This document shows, in pieces, positions 51,760 through 59,326 of a stretch of 64,000 bases of DNA. The notes under the pieces were generated by a model. The model saw only the letters and a program-made list of their open reading frames with translations, was not told where the DNA came from and did not search any database. The position numbers and the translations under genes are program-made. Source of the DNA: Mesorhizobium escarrei (GTDB lineage Bacteria > Pseudomonadota > Alphaproteobacteria > Rhizobiales > Rhizobiaceae); NCBI RefSeq assembly GCF_935825525.1, contig NZ_CAKXZT010000145.1, positions 778-64,777 of the forward strand. The letters are read 5' to 3'. Position 1 is the stretch's first letter; every line of letters begins with the position of its first letter.

Positions 51760-51839
51760 GCGCGGGAGCCCTCGCCGGTCATCGGCGTGAAAACGTGGAA
51801 CCGCGCTGCGAGGCTATCCGCCCCCAGGGTGACTTCCAT
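51756..51839 (-). CDS. 27-codon leader ORF coupled to livG
   Basis: On the minus strand GGGAGG lies 5 bases before an ATG at 51839 that opens 27 codons (MEVTLGADSLAARFHVFTP...). The stop overlaps the livG ATG as ATGA. LivG itself lacks a ribosome site, so ribosomes probably reach it through this ORF. The peptide has no signal or membrane segment and no amino-acid run suggesting attenuation. I do not recognise it. It may be a conserved leader peptide or the remnant of a larger upstream gene. Confidence 0.5.
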   Translation of the reverse strand: MEVTLGADSLAARFHVFTPMTGEGSRA

Positions 51840-52071
51840 GGTTTCCTCCCGTGGCACTTCCGCCCGCAACAAACGACCTAATCCACATCGCGTCAAGGCC
51901 GCAATTGCCGGCGCTGTGGCACGGAGCCTTCGAGCATTTTCTAATTGCAATCTCGAAGGGGAGCAAACGACAGGCCAGGCGTGCCTGTAATCCGAACCCA
52001 TCCCCAATCCGAACCCATCCGGCCGAGCCGTTCGAAATTCCGCGCCGACTGATTGGATGAACGCGAAATGC

Positions 52072-52314
52072 CTAGCTGCGCTGGCTTGAGTTGGGGTTTT
52101 CCCGGTCTGCCCGGGTGATCTTGCCTTTCGACGCTTTCGATCCGCCGCCCCATTCCTGGGCCTTCCTGGCTTGGGCGCCGCCCTTGGCCGGTTCCTTGGC
52201 CTTGTCGCTGCCGCTTGCCCTCTTTCCCGCTACAGGCTGGCCCGATACAGGCTGCTCGGCTTTCGGAGGCGAGTTTTTCTTTGCCTCCTGTCGATGGTCG
52301 GGGATCGCAGCCAT
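52072..52314 (-). CDS. Small basic, disordered hypothetical protein
   Basis: This 80-residue protein is rich in Lys, Ala, Gly, Ser, Gln and Pro with no hydrophobic core (AKKNSPPKAEQPVSGQPVAGKRASG, then KEPAKGGAQARKAQEWGGGSKASKG). GGAGC precedes the ATG. It is 27 bp after a second small disordered protein gene on the same strand. Such proteins in rhizobia are often linked to stress or DNA compaction, but no function can be read here. Confidence 0.5.
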   Translation of the reverse strand: MAAIPDHRQEAKKNSPPKAEQPVSGQPVAGKRASGSDKAKEPAKGGAQARKAQEWGGGSKASKGKITRADRENPNSSQRS

Positions 52315-52341
52315 TGCGGCCCGCTCCGGGGCAGGCGTCGG

Positions 52342-52488
52342 TTAGTCCTTGCCGCGCTTTGGATCCTTGCCGGCAGCCTGGCTGCTCTTTTGCGGCTTGT
52401 CCATCTTGTCCTGATTGCCACCGCGGTTGCCGCCGTGCTCGCCGCTCGATCCCTTGACGGCTTTTATGTCTTGAAGCTTCGTAGCCAT
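52342..52488 (-). CDS. Small hydrophilic hypothetical protein
   Basis: This 48-residue protein (MATKLQDIKAVKGSSGEHGG...) is rich in Gly, Lys, Asp, Gln and Ser. AAAAGGAG lies 7 bases before the ATG, a strong ribosome site that supports translation. The Gly/Lys-rich composition resembles small stress-induced hydrophilic proteins. It is probably co-transcribed with the 80-residue basic protein downstream. Confidence 0.5.
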   Translation of the reverse strand: MATKLQDIKAVKGSSGEHGGNRGGNQDKMDKPQKSSQAAGKDPKRGKD

Positions 52489-52666
52489 CCTGGTTCTCCT
52501 TTTGGTCCGCCTACTTGAACTCCCCTGACGCGGCGATTGTTCCCGCCGGGAACATATCGGCCCTTCGAGAGTTGGCGCAGGAGGACCGCACCGCAATGAA
52601 CGCGAGGAAGGAGATTGCCGTCGTAGCTTTTTGAAGGATGACCTTCGCTTTCGAGAAGTGTTGCAG

Positions 52667-53761
52667 ATGAAAATTGCCCAGATCGCCCCCCTTACCGAAG
52701 CCGTGCCGCCGCGGACCTATGGCGGGACCGAGCGAATAGTTTCATATCTGACTGAAGAGCTTGTTCGACAGGGGCATGACGTGACCTTGTTCGCCAGCGG
52801 TGATTCCCGCACCTCTGCCGAATTGGTCCCATGTTGCGATATTGCACTGCGCCTGAATCCCAGGGTCCGGCACGACATTCCCCAGCACGTGATGATGCTT
52901 GAACAGGTGCGCAGGCGGGCCGATGAATTCGACGTGCTGCATTTTCACATCGATATTCTCCACTTCCCCATAGTCCGGGACTTTGCCCAGCGAACCGTTA
53001 CGACACTTCATGGCCGGCTCGACCTCCCGGACCTGGCGCAGCTTTATGCGATGTTTGATGACATTCCGCTGGTTTCGATTTCTTACGATCAACGCTGGCC
53101 CATGCCGCCTGTCCGTTGGGTCGGAACGGTGTATCACGGTCTGCCTCGCGATCTTCTGCCGTTTCGCCCGAAAGCATCGGGCTACCTCGCATTCCTCGGC
53201 CGCATCTCACCAGAAAAGGGGCCGGAAACGGCCATTGAGATCGCTGCACGTACCGGAATGCCGCTGAAGATCGCCGCCAAGATCGACAAGGTAGACCAAT
53301 CCTATTGGAAAGAGAGGGTCGAACCCCAAGTTCTTAGAAATTCGAACGTGGAATTCATCGGCGAGATCGACGAACGGCGAAAAGCAGACTTTTTGGGTAA
53401 TGCAGCAGCGCTTTTGTTCCCTATCGACTGGCCGGAACCCTTCGGACTCGTAACCATCGAGGCGATGGCCTGTGGCACGCCTGTGATAGCGTTCAGGCGC
53501 GGTGCCGTTCCGGAGGTCATCGACGATGGTGTTTCCGGGTTGATCGTCGACACGCTGGACGGAGCTGTGGATGCGGTACGGCGGATAAACGGGCTTGATC
53601 GTGCACAGGTGCGACGGACTTTTGAAGAGCGATTCACGGTCGAGCGCATGTGCCGCGACTACGTGGCGATCTATGGCTCGCTCTCGGAGGACATAACAGA
53701 AGCACTTGGTTCTCAACACGAGCGCGCTAAAAATGCCGCAATGATGACTATGTCTACCTGA
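52667..53761 (+). CDS. Glycosyltransferase family 4
   Basis: This 364-residue GT-B enzyme has the N-terminal KIAQIAPLTEAVPPRTYGGTERIVSYLTEELVRQGHDVTLFASGDS and a C-terminal nucleotide-sugar domain with GYLAFLGRISPEKGPETAIEIAAR, VEFIGEIDERRKADFLGNAAALLFPIDWPEPFGLVTIEAMACGTPVIAFRRGAVPEVI (the EX7E motif). It starts at the ATG at 52667. It is 77 bp before the glycosidase gene; such pairs occur next to osmotic-stress or trehalose-type genes, but the acceptor is unknown. Confidence 0.87.
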   Translation: MKIAQIAPLTEAVPPRTYGGTERIVSYLTEELVRQGHDVTLFASGDSRTSAELVPCCDIALRLNPRVRHDIPQHVMMLEQVRRRADEFDVLHFHIDILHFPIVRDFAQRTVTTLHGRLDLPDLAQLYAMFDDIPLVSISYDQRWPMPPVRWVGTVYHGLPRDLLPFRPKASGYLAFLGRISPEKGPETAIEIAARTGMPLKIAAKIDKVDQSYWKERVEPQVLRNSNVEFIGEIDERRKADFLGNAAALLFPIDWPEPFGLVTIEAMACGTPVIAFRRGAVPEVIDDGVSGLIVDTLDGAVDAVRRINGLDRAQVRRTFEERFTVERMCRDYVAIYGSLSEDITEALGSQHERAKNAAMMTMST

Positions 53762-53838
53762 CCGAGCAAGGCGACGGCTCGGCTGCTCGGATCAGCGCCT
53801 GAGCCGCCTTGGTCGCTTCTGGACGGGAGGAGTTGACC

Positions 53839-56007
53839 ATGACCACTCAACTCGAAGACCGCAAGATTGATCCAGCCGTGGCGCTGCCGGCAATCGACGA
53901 AACGGCACCGCGCGAGCCGCATCGGCAATTTGCGCTGAAACACGAGGATTGCTTCGTCGTCGCAGACAGCTACGGCGACATACGCGGCACCGGCGACGGG
54001 CTTTTCCGTGACGACACGCGTGTTTTGTCGCGCTTTCGCCTGTTCATCGGCGGCCGGATGCCGTCGCTGCTCGGCGCCTCGCTGTCGCAGGACAACATCC
54101 TGTTCACCGCCAATCTCACCAACCTGGCCACTATCGGGCCGAATGGCAGCGAAGCTTTGCCGGGCGTCGTCCACGTCGATCGGACGCGGTTCATCTGGCA
54201 GGACCGCATGTTCGAACGCATCAAGTTCACCAACTACTCCGCGCGCGAGGTGGTTCTCCCGGTCAGGCTCGACTTCGACGCCGATTTCCGTGACATGTTC
54301 GAGGTGCGCGGCACTACGCGTAGCCGCCGCGGCCGCGCCCATGACGCGCTGGTCGGCGCGGCGAGCGTAACGTTCCGATATGAAGGCCTCGACAATGTGG
54401 CGCGTCAATCGGTCATCGCATTCTCGATCAAGCCCGATCAGGTGCACCCCAATCACGCCGATTTCCTCATTGTCGTGGCAAGACGTGACAGCAGAGCATT
54501 GTACCTGGAGGTCGGCCACAGCGACGAAACCCCCTCCAGCGACCGCTTTCGCGCGGCCGCTGCGCGAGCCCGCTTCGCCATGCGCTCAAAGCGCCGGCAG
54601 GGCGCCACCGTCTTCAGCTCCGGCCGCGTGTTCAACGACTGGCTGACACGCACGCGCGCCGACATCGCGCTGCTGACGACCGATCTGGAGACCGGGCCAT
54701 ACCCCTATGCCGGCATCCCCTGGTTTTCGACGGCTTTCGGCCGCGATGGCGTCATTTCCGCCTTGCAGATGCTTTGGCTCAATCCGGACCTTGCCCGCGG
54801 CGTACTGGCGTTTCTTGCCCACTATCAGTCGACCGAGACCTCTGTATTCGACGATGCCGAGCCTGGCAAAATCATGCATGAAACCCGGAAGGGCGAAATG
54901 GCCGTGCTGCGCGAGCTGCCGTTCGGCCGCTACTATGGCGGCGTCGACACCACGCCACTCTATGTCTATCTGGCTTCGTCCTACGCCGATCGCACCGGAG
55001 ACGAGGCATTCGTCGACCGTATGTGGGACTCGCTGGGCGCCGCCACTGCTTGGATGGAAGAGGTCGGAGCCCGCAACGGGGAAGGCTTTGTAACCTACAA
55101 CAGGGCGGCCGACACGGGTCTGTTCAACCAAGGCTGGAAGGACAGTTCCGATGCCGTCTTCCACGCCGACGGCACCATCCCCAAAGGGCCGATCGCATTG
55201 GTCGAGGTGCAAGGTTATGCCTTCGCCGCATATCAAGGGATGGCGGCGCTGGCCGCCAGGCGCGGCGACGACGCCAAGGCGGCGCACTGGAGCGCCCTGG
55301 CAGAGAGGATCCGTCAGGCGGTCGAGACGCATTTCTGGATGCCGGACCGCGATTTCTATGCTTTGGCGATCGACGGAGAAGGCAAGCAATGCGCGGTTCG
55401 CACGTCCAACGCCGGTCACCTGCTTTATGTCGGGCTGCCGTCGGCGGAACGGGCGCAGGCACTTGCCAGCCAGCTGCTCTCTGCCCATCTTCATAGCGGT
55501 TGGGGCGTTCGCACACTGGCCGACGACGAGATCCCATTCAACCCGATGTCATATCATAATGGCTCGATCTGGCCGCACGACACCGCGCTCTGCGCCTCCG
55601 GGCTCGCCCGCTATCACGAACGCGACAGCGTCGTGAAGCTGATGAGCGGTATGTTCGAGGCGGCGGTCCGTTTCAACATGCGGCTGCCAGAGCTGTTCTG
55701 CGGCTTTACGCGTGCGGCCAGCGATTCACCGGTGGCCTACCCGGTCGCCTGCCTGCCGCAAGCCTGGTCGGCTGGCTCCGCTTTCATGATGCTGCAGGCT
55801 TGCCTGGGCATTCGGGTTGACGGCTGGAAACGCGAGATCACTGTGGAACGCCCGCGGCTGCCTATCGGCATCGACAACATCGTTATCCGCCACCTGGCCA
55901 TTGGCGAGGCGAAAGTCGATCTCATCTTCGAGCGCATTGGCGACCGTGTTGTGTGTTATCTCGACCACCGCCATGAGGGTCTGGTGCCTCTGGTGGTGCG
56001 CTCATAA
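53839..56007 (+). CDS. Amylo-alpha-1,6-glucosidase / glycogen debranching-type glycosidase
   Basis: This 722-residue cytoplasmic protein has an N-terminal glycogen-debranching domain (PF14742; DCFVVADSYGDIRGTGDGLFRDDTRVLSRF, DRTRFIWQDRMFERIKFTNYS). The C-terminal (alpha/alpha)6 barrel has GIPWFSTAFGRDGVISALQML, GKIMHETRKGEMA (probable catalytic Glu), DTTPLYVYLASSYADRTGD and YHNGSIWPHDTALCASGLARY. It should hydrolyse an alpha-glucoside. GGGAGG lies 9 bases before the ATG. Confidence 0.85.
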   Translation: MTTQLEDRKIDPAVALPAIDETAPREPHRQFALKHEDCFVVADSYGDIRGTGDGLFRDDTRVLSRFRLFIGGRMPSLLGASLSQDNILFTANLTNLATIGPNGSEALPGVVHVDRTRFIWQDRMFERIKFTNYSAREVVLPVRLDFDADFRDMFEVRGTTRSRRGRAHDALVGAASVTFRYEGLDNVARQSVIAFSIKPDQVHPNHADFLIVVARRDSRALYLEVGHSDETPSSDRFRAAAARARFAMRSKRRQGATVFSSGRVFNDWLTRTRADIALLTTDLETGPYPYAGIPWFSTAFGRDGVISALQMLWLNPDLARGVLAFLAHYQSTETSVFDDAEPGKIMHETRKGEMAVLRELPFGRYYGGVDTTPLYVYLASSYADRTGDEAFVDRMWDSLGAATAWMEEVGARNGEGFVTYNRAADTGLFNQGWKDSSDAVFHADGTIPKGPIALVEVQGYAFAAYQGMAALAARRGDDAKAAHWSALAERIRQAVETHFWMPDRDFYALAIDGEGKQCAVRTSNAGHLLYVGLPSAERAQALASQLLSAHLHSGWGVRTLADDEIPFNPMSYHNGSIWPHDTALCASGLARYHERDSVVKLMSGMFEAAVRFNMRLPELFCGFTRAASDSPVAYPVACLPQAWSAGSAFMMLQACLGIRVDGWKREITVERPRLPIGIDNIVIRHLAIGEAKVDLIFERIGDRVVCYLDHRHEGLVPLVVRS

Positions 56008-56079
56008 CGCAGGCCGGCAAGCGGCCACTGGCGTCAGCCGCTGTCGGCAGAGGGCCAGCAAGGGCGCGCGCCTAATGTA

Positions 56080-56154
56080 ATGCATGTCGCGCAAAAGCAT
56101 GCCCTCGGGCCTGGACCCGAGGGTGTGCAGGGGTTTTGCGATAACGACATGCAT
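56080..56154. repeat. Composite palindromic repeat (ATGCATGTCG ... CGACATGCAT)
   Basis: Nested perfect inverted repeats: ATGCATGTCG (56080-56089) with CGACATGCAT (56145-56154); GCAAAA (56091) with TTTTGC (56134); and CCCTCGGG (56102-56109) with CCCGAGGG (56116-56123) around a 6-base loop. I recognise the outer and central blocks as sequences that recur between genes in Mesorhizobium-type genomes. It would fold into a long hairpin in RNA. Confidence 0.7.
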
Positions 56155-56164
56155 AAACAACAAC

Positions 56165-56208
56165 CTAAAGCGCGTCACGTGAGGCCGGTCGAACGCGACG
56201 CGCTTTAG
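56165..56208. repeat. Palindromic repeat (CTAAAGCGCGTC ... GACGCGCTTTAG)
   Basis: Two perfect 12-base inverted arms flank a 20-base interval. It lies 11 bp after the composite repeat, so the two elements are stacked in the gap between the glycosidase and a small hypothetical gene. This arm sequence is also common in rhizobial intergenic DNA. Confidence 0.65.
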
Positions 56209-56286
56209 GCTCGTGTTGAACCACCTCCCGGAACACAATGTCGCGGCAAACGTTGCAAAGACAATCGATCGTCTTTGAGGGATGCC

Positions 56287-56496
56287 ATGGCCATCCGTCG
56301 AAAAGCTGAGGAAGCTGGTATTTTCGATCCGTCCGAGTTGCTTCTGCTGGCTCGAGCGTTCGAACAGCTCAAGCTTGAAGGTCAATCGACTGGTCAGCGC
56401 GAGGCGATCGCGTCTCGGATTATTGCCAATTACATGGCCGGCGTGACCGACGAGACAGAACTGATTTCCCTATCAAGGCAGCCGTTGGGCCGATAG
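56287..56496 (+). CDS. Small conserved hypothetical protein
   Basis: This 69-residue protein (MAIRRKAEEAGIFDPSELLLLARAFEQLKLEGQSTGQREAIASRIIANYMAGVTDETELI...) is helical and resembles small rhizobial proteins of unknown function. GAGG precedes the ATG at 56287; the frame opens four codons earlier at a TTG. No membrane segment or known motif is visible. It stands alone after the palindromic repeats. Confidence 0.6.
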   Translation: MAIRRKAEEAGIFDPSELLLLARAFEQLKLEGQSTGQREAIASRIIANYMAGVTDETELISLSRQPLGR

Positions 56497-56624
56497 CGCC
56501 GCCCGCCCGGCTGCGGCGCCGGAAATGGCATACACAGCCAGCGTAGCGCAACACCTGTACGGCGAATCCGCCTAAAAGCTCCTTCGGAGCTATGGCTTTC
56601 GAGCGCAATTGATTGGTCGTGAGT

Positions 56625-56798
56625 TTAGTTGGTCTTCAACTGGCCGACGCGATTTTCGGCAATCCAGCGGGCGGCAAGCACCAATGCGCCCATACTGAAA
56701 TCCTTGCCGTGCTTGGCCACCATTTCTTCCGACAGCTTGGCAAGCCTTTCGAAGAATTCGTCCTTGCTCTCGTCCTCGGGGCTGGGTTCGGTTTGCAT
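56625..56798 (-). CDS. Small hypothetical protein
   Basis: This 57-residue acidic helical protein (MQTEPSPEDESKDEFFERLAKLSEEMVAKHGKDFSMGALVLAARWIAENRVG...) is unrecognised. I chose the ATG at 56798 because AAAGGAG is then 6 bases upstream; an ATG at 56816 has none. It is 32 bp after the WD40-like gene and probably the last gene of that operon. Confidence 0.55.
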   Translation of the reverse strand: MQTEPSPEDESKDEFFERLAKLSEEMVAKHGKDFSMGALVLAARWIAENRVGQLKTN

Positions 56799-56830
56799 TT
56801 TGTGCTCCTTTTGCATGCGGCCTGCCTTTG

Positions 56831-57958
56831 CTATTTGAACATCTGTGCGGGAAAGGTGACGATCGCGGCGGTACCGTCGACTGCGCCCACTGCCAGGTGG
56901 CGTCCGTCGCCGGACCAGGCAAGCGCGGTCACCGCGCTGCCCAGCGGCCTGACGAGGAGTTCGTCTCGCGCGCCGATCTGGGCGATGGTGATCCTGCCGT
57001 TGGCATAGCCGGCCGCAATCAGTTTTTTCTCCGGGTGCGCCGCCACTGCCTCGACCGGAACCAGCCCGGCTCGGCCAGTCTCCAGCGCGCCCGAGGTGTC
57101 ACCGTCAAGTGGCGGAGCGGTCATCGACCAGCCGGCGATCCGGAAGGCGCCCGACGCAAACAGCGCATTCTCCGGCAGACTCCAGCACAAGGTCCGGACC
57201 GGCGATGGAAATCCCGCGACAATGTCAGTGCGGCCATCGACCGCGCTGACCAGTGCAAAGCCTCCGGCTTCGAGCCCACAGGCCAGCCATGTGCCGTCGC
57301 CACTCCAGCGGATCGACACCGGGCGCGCCGGAAAAGACAGCTCGCGTATCGGGGCAGCGTCGCCGTCGACCGCCCGGATCGATAGTCCATTTTCCCGGCC
57401 GCAGGCTAGGCGCCGCCCGTCTGACGAAAAGGCAAGCGCATCCGTGGACGGTGTCGGACCGTGTCGCAGTCTCGACGCATCGCCTTGGCCGCGTGACAGG
57501 AAGATATCCTGCCCGTTGCTGACGGCTGTCATGGCCGTCCGGGGGCTGTGGTCGATGGCGACGATCGGTCCGTCGATCTTGACCAGTGCCTCCGTCACAT
57601 TGCCGTCCGCGGTCAGATGCACCGCCTCGCCGGGCGCCGTTCCGACAAGGAAGCCGGACTGATGATAGCTTGCGAGTGGGACGTCGCCCTCTCCCAAAAC
57701 AGCGGTGGCGATCAGTGGCGCCGGTAATTTTTCTCTGGGCCGGATCGTCGTCTGGCCGAGATCGCCGCTCACCCTAATCCGCGATTCCGGCGGCTCCTGG
57801 TCCGCGACCGCGGCAATTGCGACTGTTCCATCCACACACGTGAAGGCGACGGTCGAGCCATCGGCGCTGAAGCGCAGATCGGCGACCGCCGACGGACGAC
57901 GCCAGCTTCGCGCCAGCAGGTCGAACAAGGTCAGGTTTTGTATCGCATGCTGGTTCAT
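56831..57958 (-). CDS. WD40 repeat-like beta-propeller protein
   Basis: This 375-residue protein has repeated blades: TVAFTCVDGTVAIAAV, DALAFSSDGRRLACGRENGLSIRAVDG, SIRWSGDGTWLACGLEAGGFALVSAVDG and VTALAWSGDGRHLAVGAVDGTAAIVTF. The S-x-DG/L-A-x-G spacing fits a WD40-type propeller of about seven blades. No signal peptide is visible, so it is probably a cytoplasmic scaffold. I chose the ATG at 57958 because GAAGGGA is then 6 bases upstream. It follows the coiled-coil gene by 14 bp. Confidence 0.7.
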   Translation of the reverse strand: MNQHAIQNLTLFDLLARSWRRPSAVADLRFSADGSTVAFTCVDGTVAIAAVADQEPPESRIRVSGDLGQTTIRPREKLPAPLIATAVLGEGDVPLASYHQSGFLVGTAPGEAVHLTADGNVTEALVKIDGPIVAIDHSPRTAMTAVSNGQDIFLSRGQGDASRLRHGPTPSTDALAFSSDGRRLACGRENGLSIRAVDGDAAPIRELSFPARPVSIRWSGDGTWLACGLEAGGFALVSAVDGRTDIVAGFPSPVRTLCWSLPENALFASGAFRIAGWSMTAPPLDGDTSGALETGRAGLVPVEAVAAHPEKKLIAAGYANGRITIAQIGARDELLVRPLGSAVTALAWSGDGRHLAVGAVDGTAAIVTFPAQMFK

Positions 57959-57972
57959 GACCATTCCCTTCG

Positions 57973-58293
57973 TCAGTTTCCATCCGTCGCCGCAAGGCTG
58001 CGGTCGACGTCGTCGACCTCACCCTCCGCGGCGGCGATGCGTTGCTCGCACCTCGCGCCTTCCTGCATGACCGCCGCGGCTCTCTCCTCCGCCTCATGCA
58101 AATCCTGCACCAGTTGCGCGCTGCCGCCGCTCCTGCCGATTTCGAGTTCCAGGCGCAGCACATCCATCTCGATACCGGCGCGTTTCTGATCGAGCCGCAG
58201 CGCCTCGGCAGTCAGCGCGGAGACGTTGGCGACAAGATCGAGCCGGCGGGCGAGCAGCGCGTCACGCCTGGCAGTATCGGACCCTCCTGTCAT
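57973..58293 (-). CDS. Coiled-coil hypothetical protein
   Basis: This 106-residue, mostly helical protein has heptad-like stretches (LLARRLDLVANVSALTAEALRLDQKRAGIEMDVLRLELEI and LVQDLHEAEERAAAVMQEGARCEQRIAAAEGEVDDVDRSLAA). Its ATG overlaps the upstream gene's stop as ATGA, with GGGGGAG just before. I do not recognise a family. Confidence 0.65.
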   Translation of the reverse strand: MTGGSDTARRDALLARRLDLVANVSALTAEALRLDQKRAGIEMDVLRLELEIGRSGGSAQLVQDLHEAEERAAAVMQEGARCEQRIAAAEGEVDDVDRSLAATDGN

Positions 58294-58763
58294 TTTTCGC
58301 TCCCCCAAGATCCGGCCGGTTTTTCGAAAGCCGACAGCAATTTTGGCAACGTGCCGGCCTGCGACTGGAACTGTTTTTCGGCTGTTTCGATGTGGCTCTT
58401 GAGCTGATCCCAGATGTCGACGCGGATCATCGATGTTGTATCGCCGGTGAGGCGTTCGATCTCCTCAACGCGGAACTGCCGCGACAGCGAAACGCCGGAA
58501 AAGACGAAGTCGCGCAACAGGATCGCATGGTTCTCGATGAACAGATGGATCATCGGATGCGTTTCCGTGGTGACGCCGCCGGCGGCAAGCTCGGCCCGGA
58601 TGAAGTCCCGGAAGTGGCTCTGCAGGCGATGTTGGCTCTCGCCCATGAAGCGCATGACAAAGACCAGATCCCGGGGCATCAGCCTGACAAGATCGCCGGT
58701 GACGCCGTCGGTCTGACTGGACATTGGCTCGGGCGGCCCCCGGCTGTCTTTATCGTTTGGCAT
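58290..58763 (-). CDS. Hypothetical protein, first gene of unknown operon
   Basis: This 157-residue protein is mainly helical with a conserved-looking core (LMPRDLVFVMRFMGESQHRLQSHFRDFIRAELAAGG and MIHLFIENHAILLRDFVFSGVSLSRQFRVEEIERLTGD). GGAGAGAG lies before the ATG at 58763. It leads a four-gene operon with the coiled-coil, WD40-like and small acidic proteins. It is divergent from the monooxygenase operon. I do not recognise the family. Confidence 0.6.
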   Translation of the reverse strand: MPNDKDSRGPPEPMSSQTDGVTGDLVRLMPRDLVFVMRFMGESQHRLQSHFRDFIRAELAAGGVTTETHPMIHLFIENHAILLRDFVFSGVSLSRQFRVEEIERLTGDTTSMIRVDIWDQLKSHIETAEKQFQSQAGTLPKLLSAFEKPAGSWGSEK

Positions 58764-58923
58764 GGTCTCTCTCCAGCACGAGGCCCGTCCATGGGCCGTC
58801 ACCCCCAATAGTGGAGAAAGACGAAGAATAGAATAGATGATATTCGTTTTCGGTACTTGCTGCGCTTGCTAACTAAATATATTGCGGTTGCGAATAGGTG
58901 TTAAATATTACAGACGTACGTTA

Positions 58924-58948
58924 CAACTGTAAAAGAATGTTACAGTTG
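58924..58948. promoter_or_regulatory. Inverted repeat CAACTGTAA-N7-TTACAGTTG, likely activator site
   Basis: These perfect 9-base arms lie 84 bp (centre to -24) upstream of the sigma-54 promoter, the usual position for an enhancer-binding activator. Additional half-sites TTACAG (58908) and TTACAA (58921) are adjacent. Related propane monooxygenase operons use a sigma-54 activator (MimR/PrmR). Confidence 0.6.
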
Positions 58949-59018
58949 ACCATCTGCTCATATGCCGAAAGAGCAGCGATTTTGTTTTGAGCCCTTGCCA
59001 TGGGTGCTATTTTCAAAT

Positions 59019-59034
59019 TGGCACGGCGCTTGCT
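59019..59034 (+). promoter_or_regulatory. Sigma-54 promoter TGGCACGGCGCTTGCT
   Basis: It matches the RpoN consensus TGGCACG-N4-TTGC(T/A) at every position, with the -24 GG and -12 GC at the correct 10-base spacing. Transcription would start near 59045, giving a leader of about 280 nt before mimA. Confidence 0.85.
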
Positions 59035-59326
59035 TTGTACATTTCCACAAGAAGCCCATCGCGCTTTTGACGCGATGCCAAAAGAACGAAGGAACGGAGG
59101 AAGCAGGTCACGTCCGCTTCGATACGCCCATCGCATATGCGGTTGGCGCCGCGGTCCGTGCCAGACGCCTCGAGAACCTTTGCCACGATCCACTTGAATG
59201 GCTGGACCATGAGTCGCGCCTGAACGCGCAACCCTTTGTCGTGCCGTTCGCACTCTCACTAGCGGTGCTGTGCAACCGCTTCATGCCGGGGTCAAGGGAC
59301 CTGCGGCTCAAACCTGGTGGAGGCTT

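Larger units (their letters stand above)
58764..59326 (+). other. Divergent control region before mimA
   Basis: This 563-bp gap holds an AT-rich stretch (58830-58950) with an inverted repeat, then a sigma-54 promoter at 59019-59034, then about 280 bp of GC-rich DNA leading to mimA. That leader has no reading frame I can support. It is longer than a normal leader and may carry further control. Confidence 0.7.
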
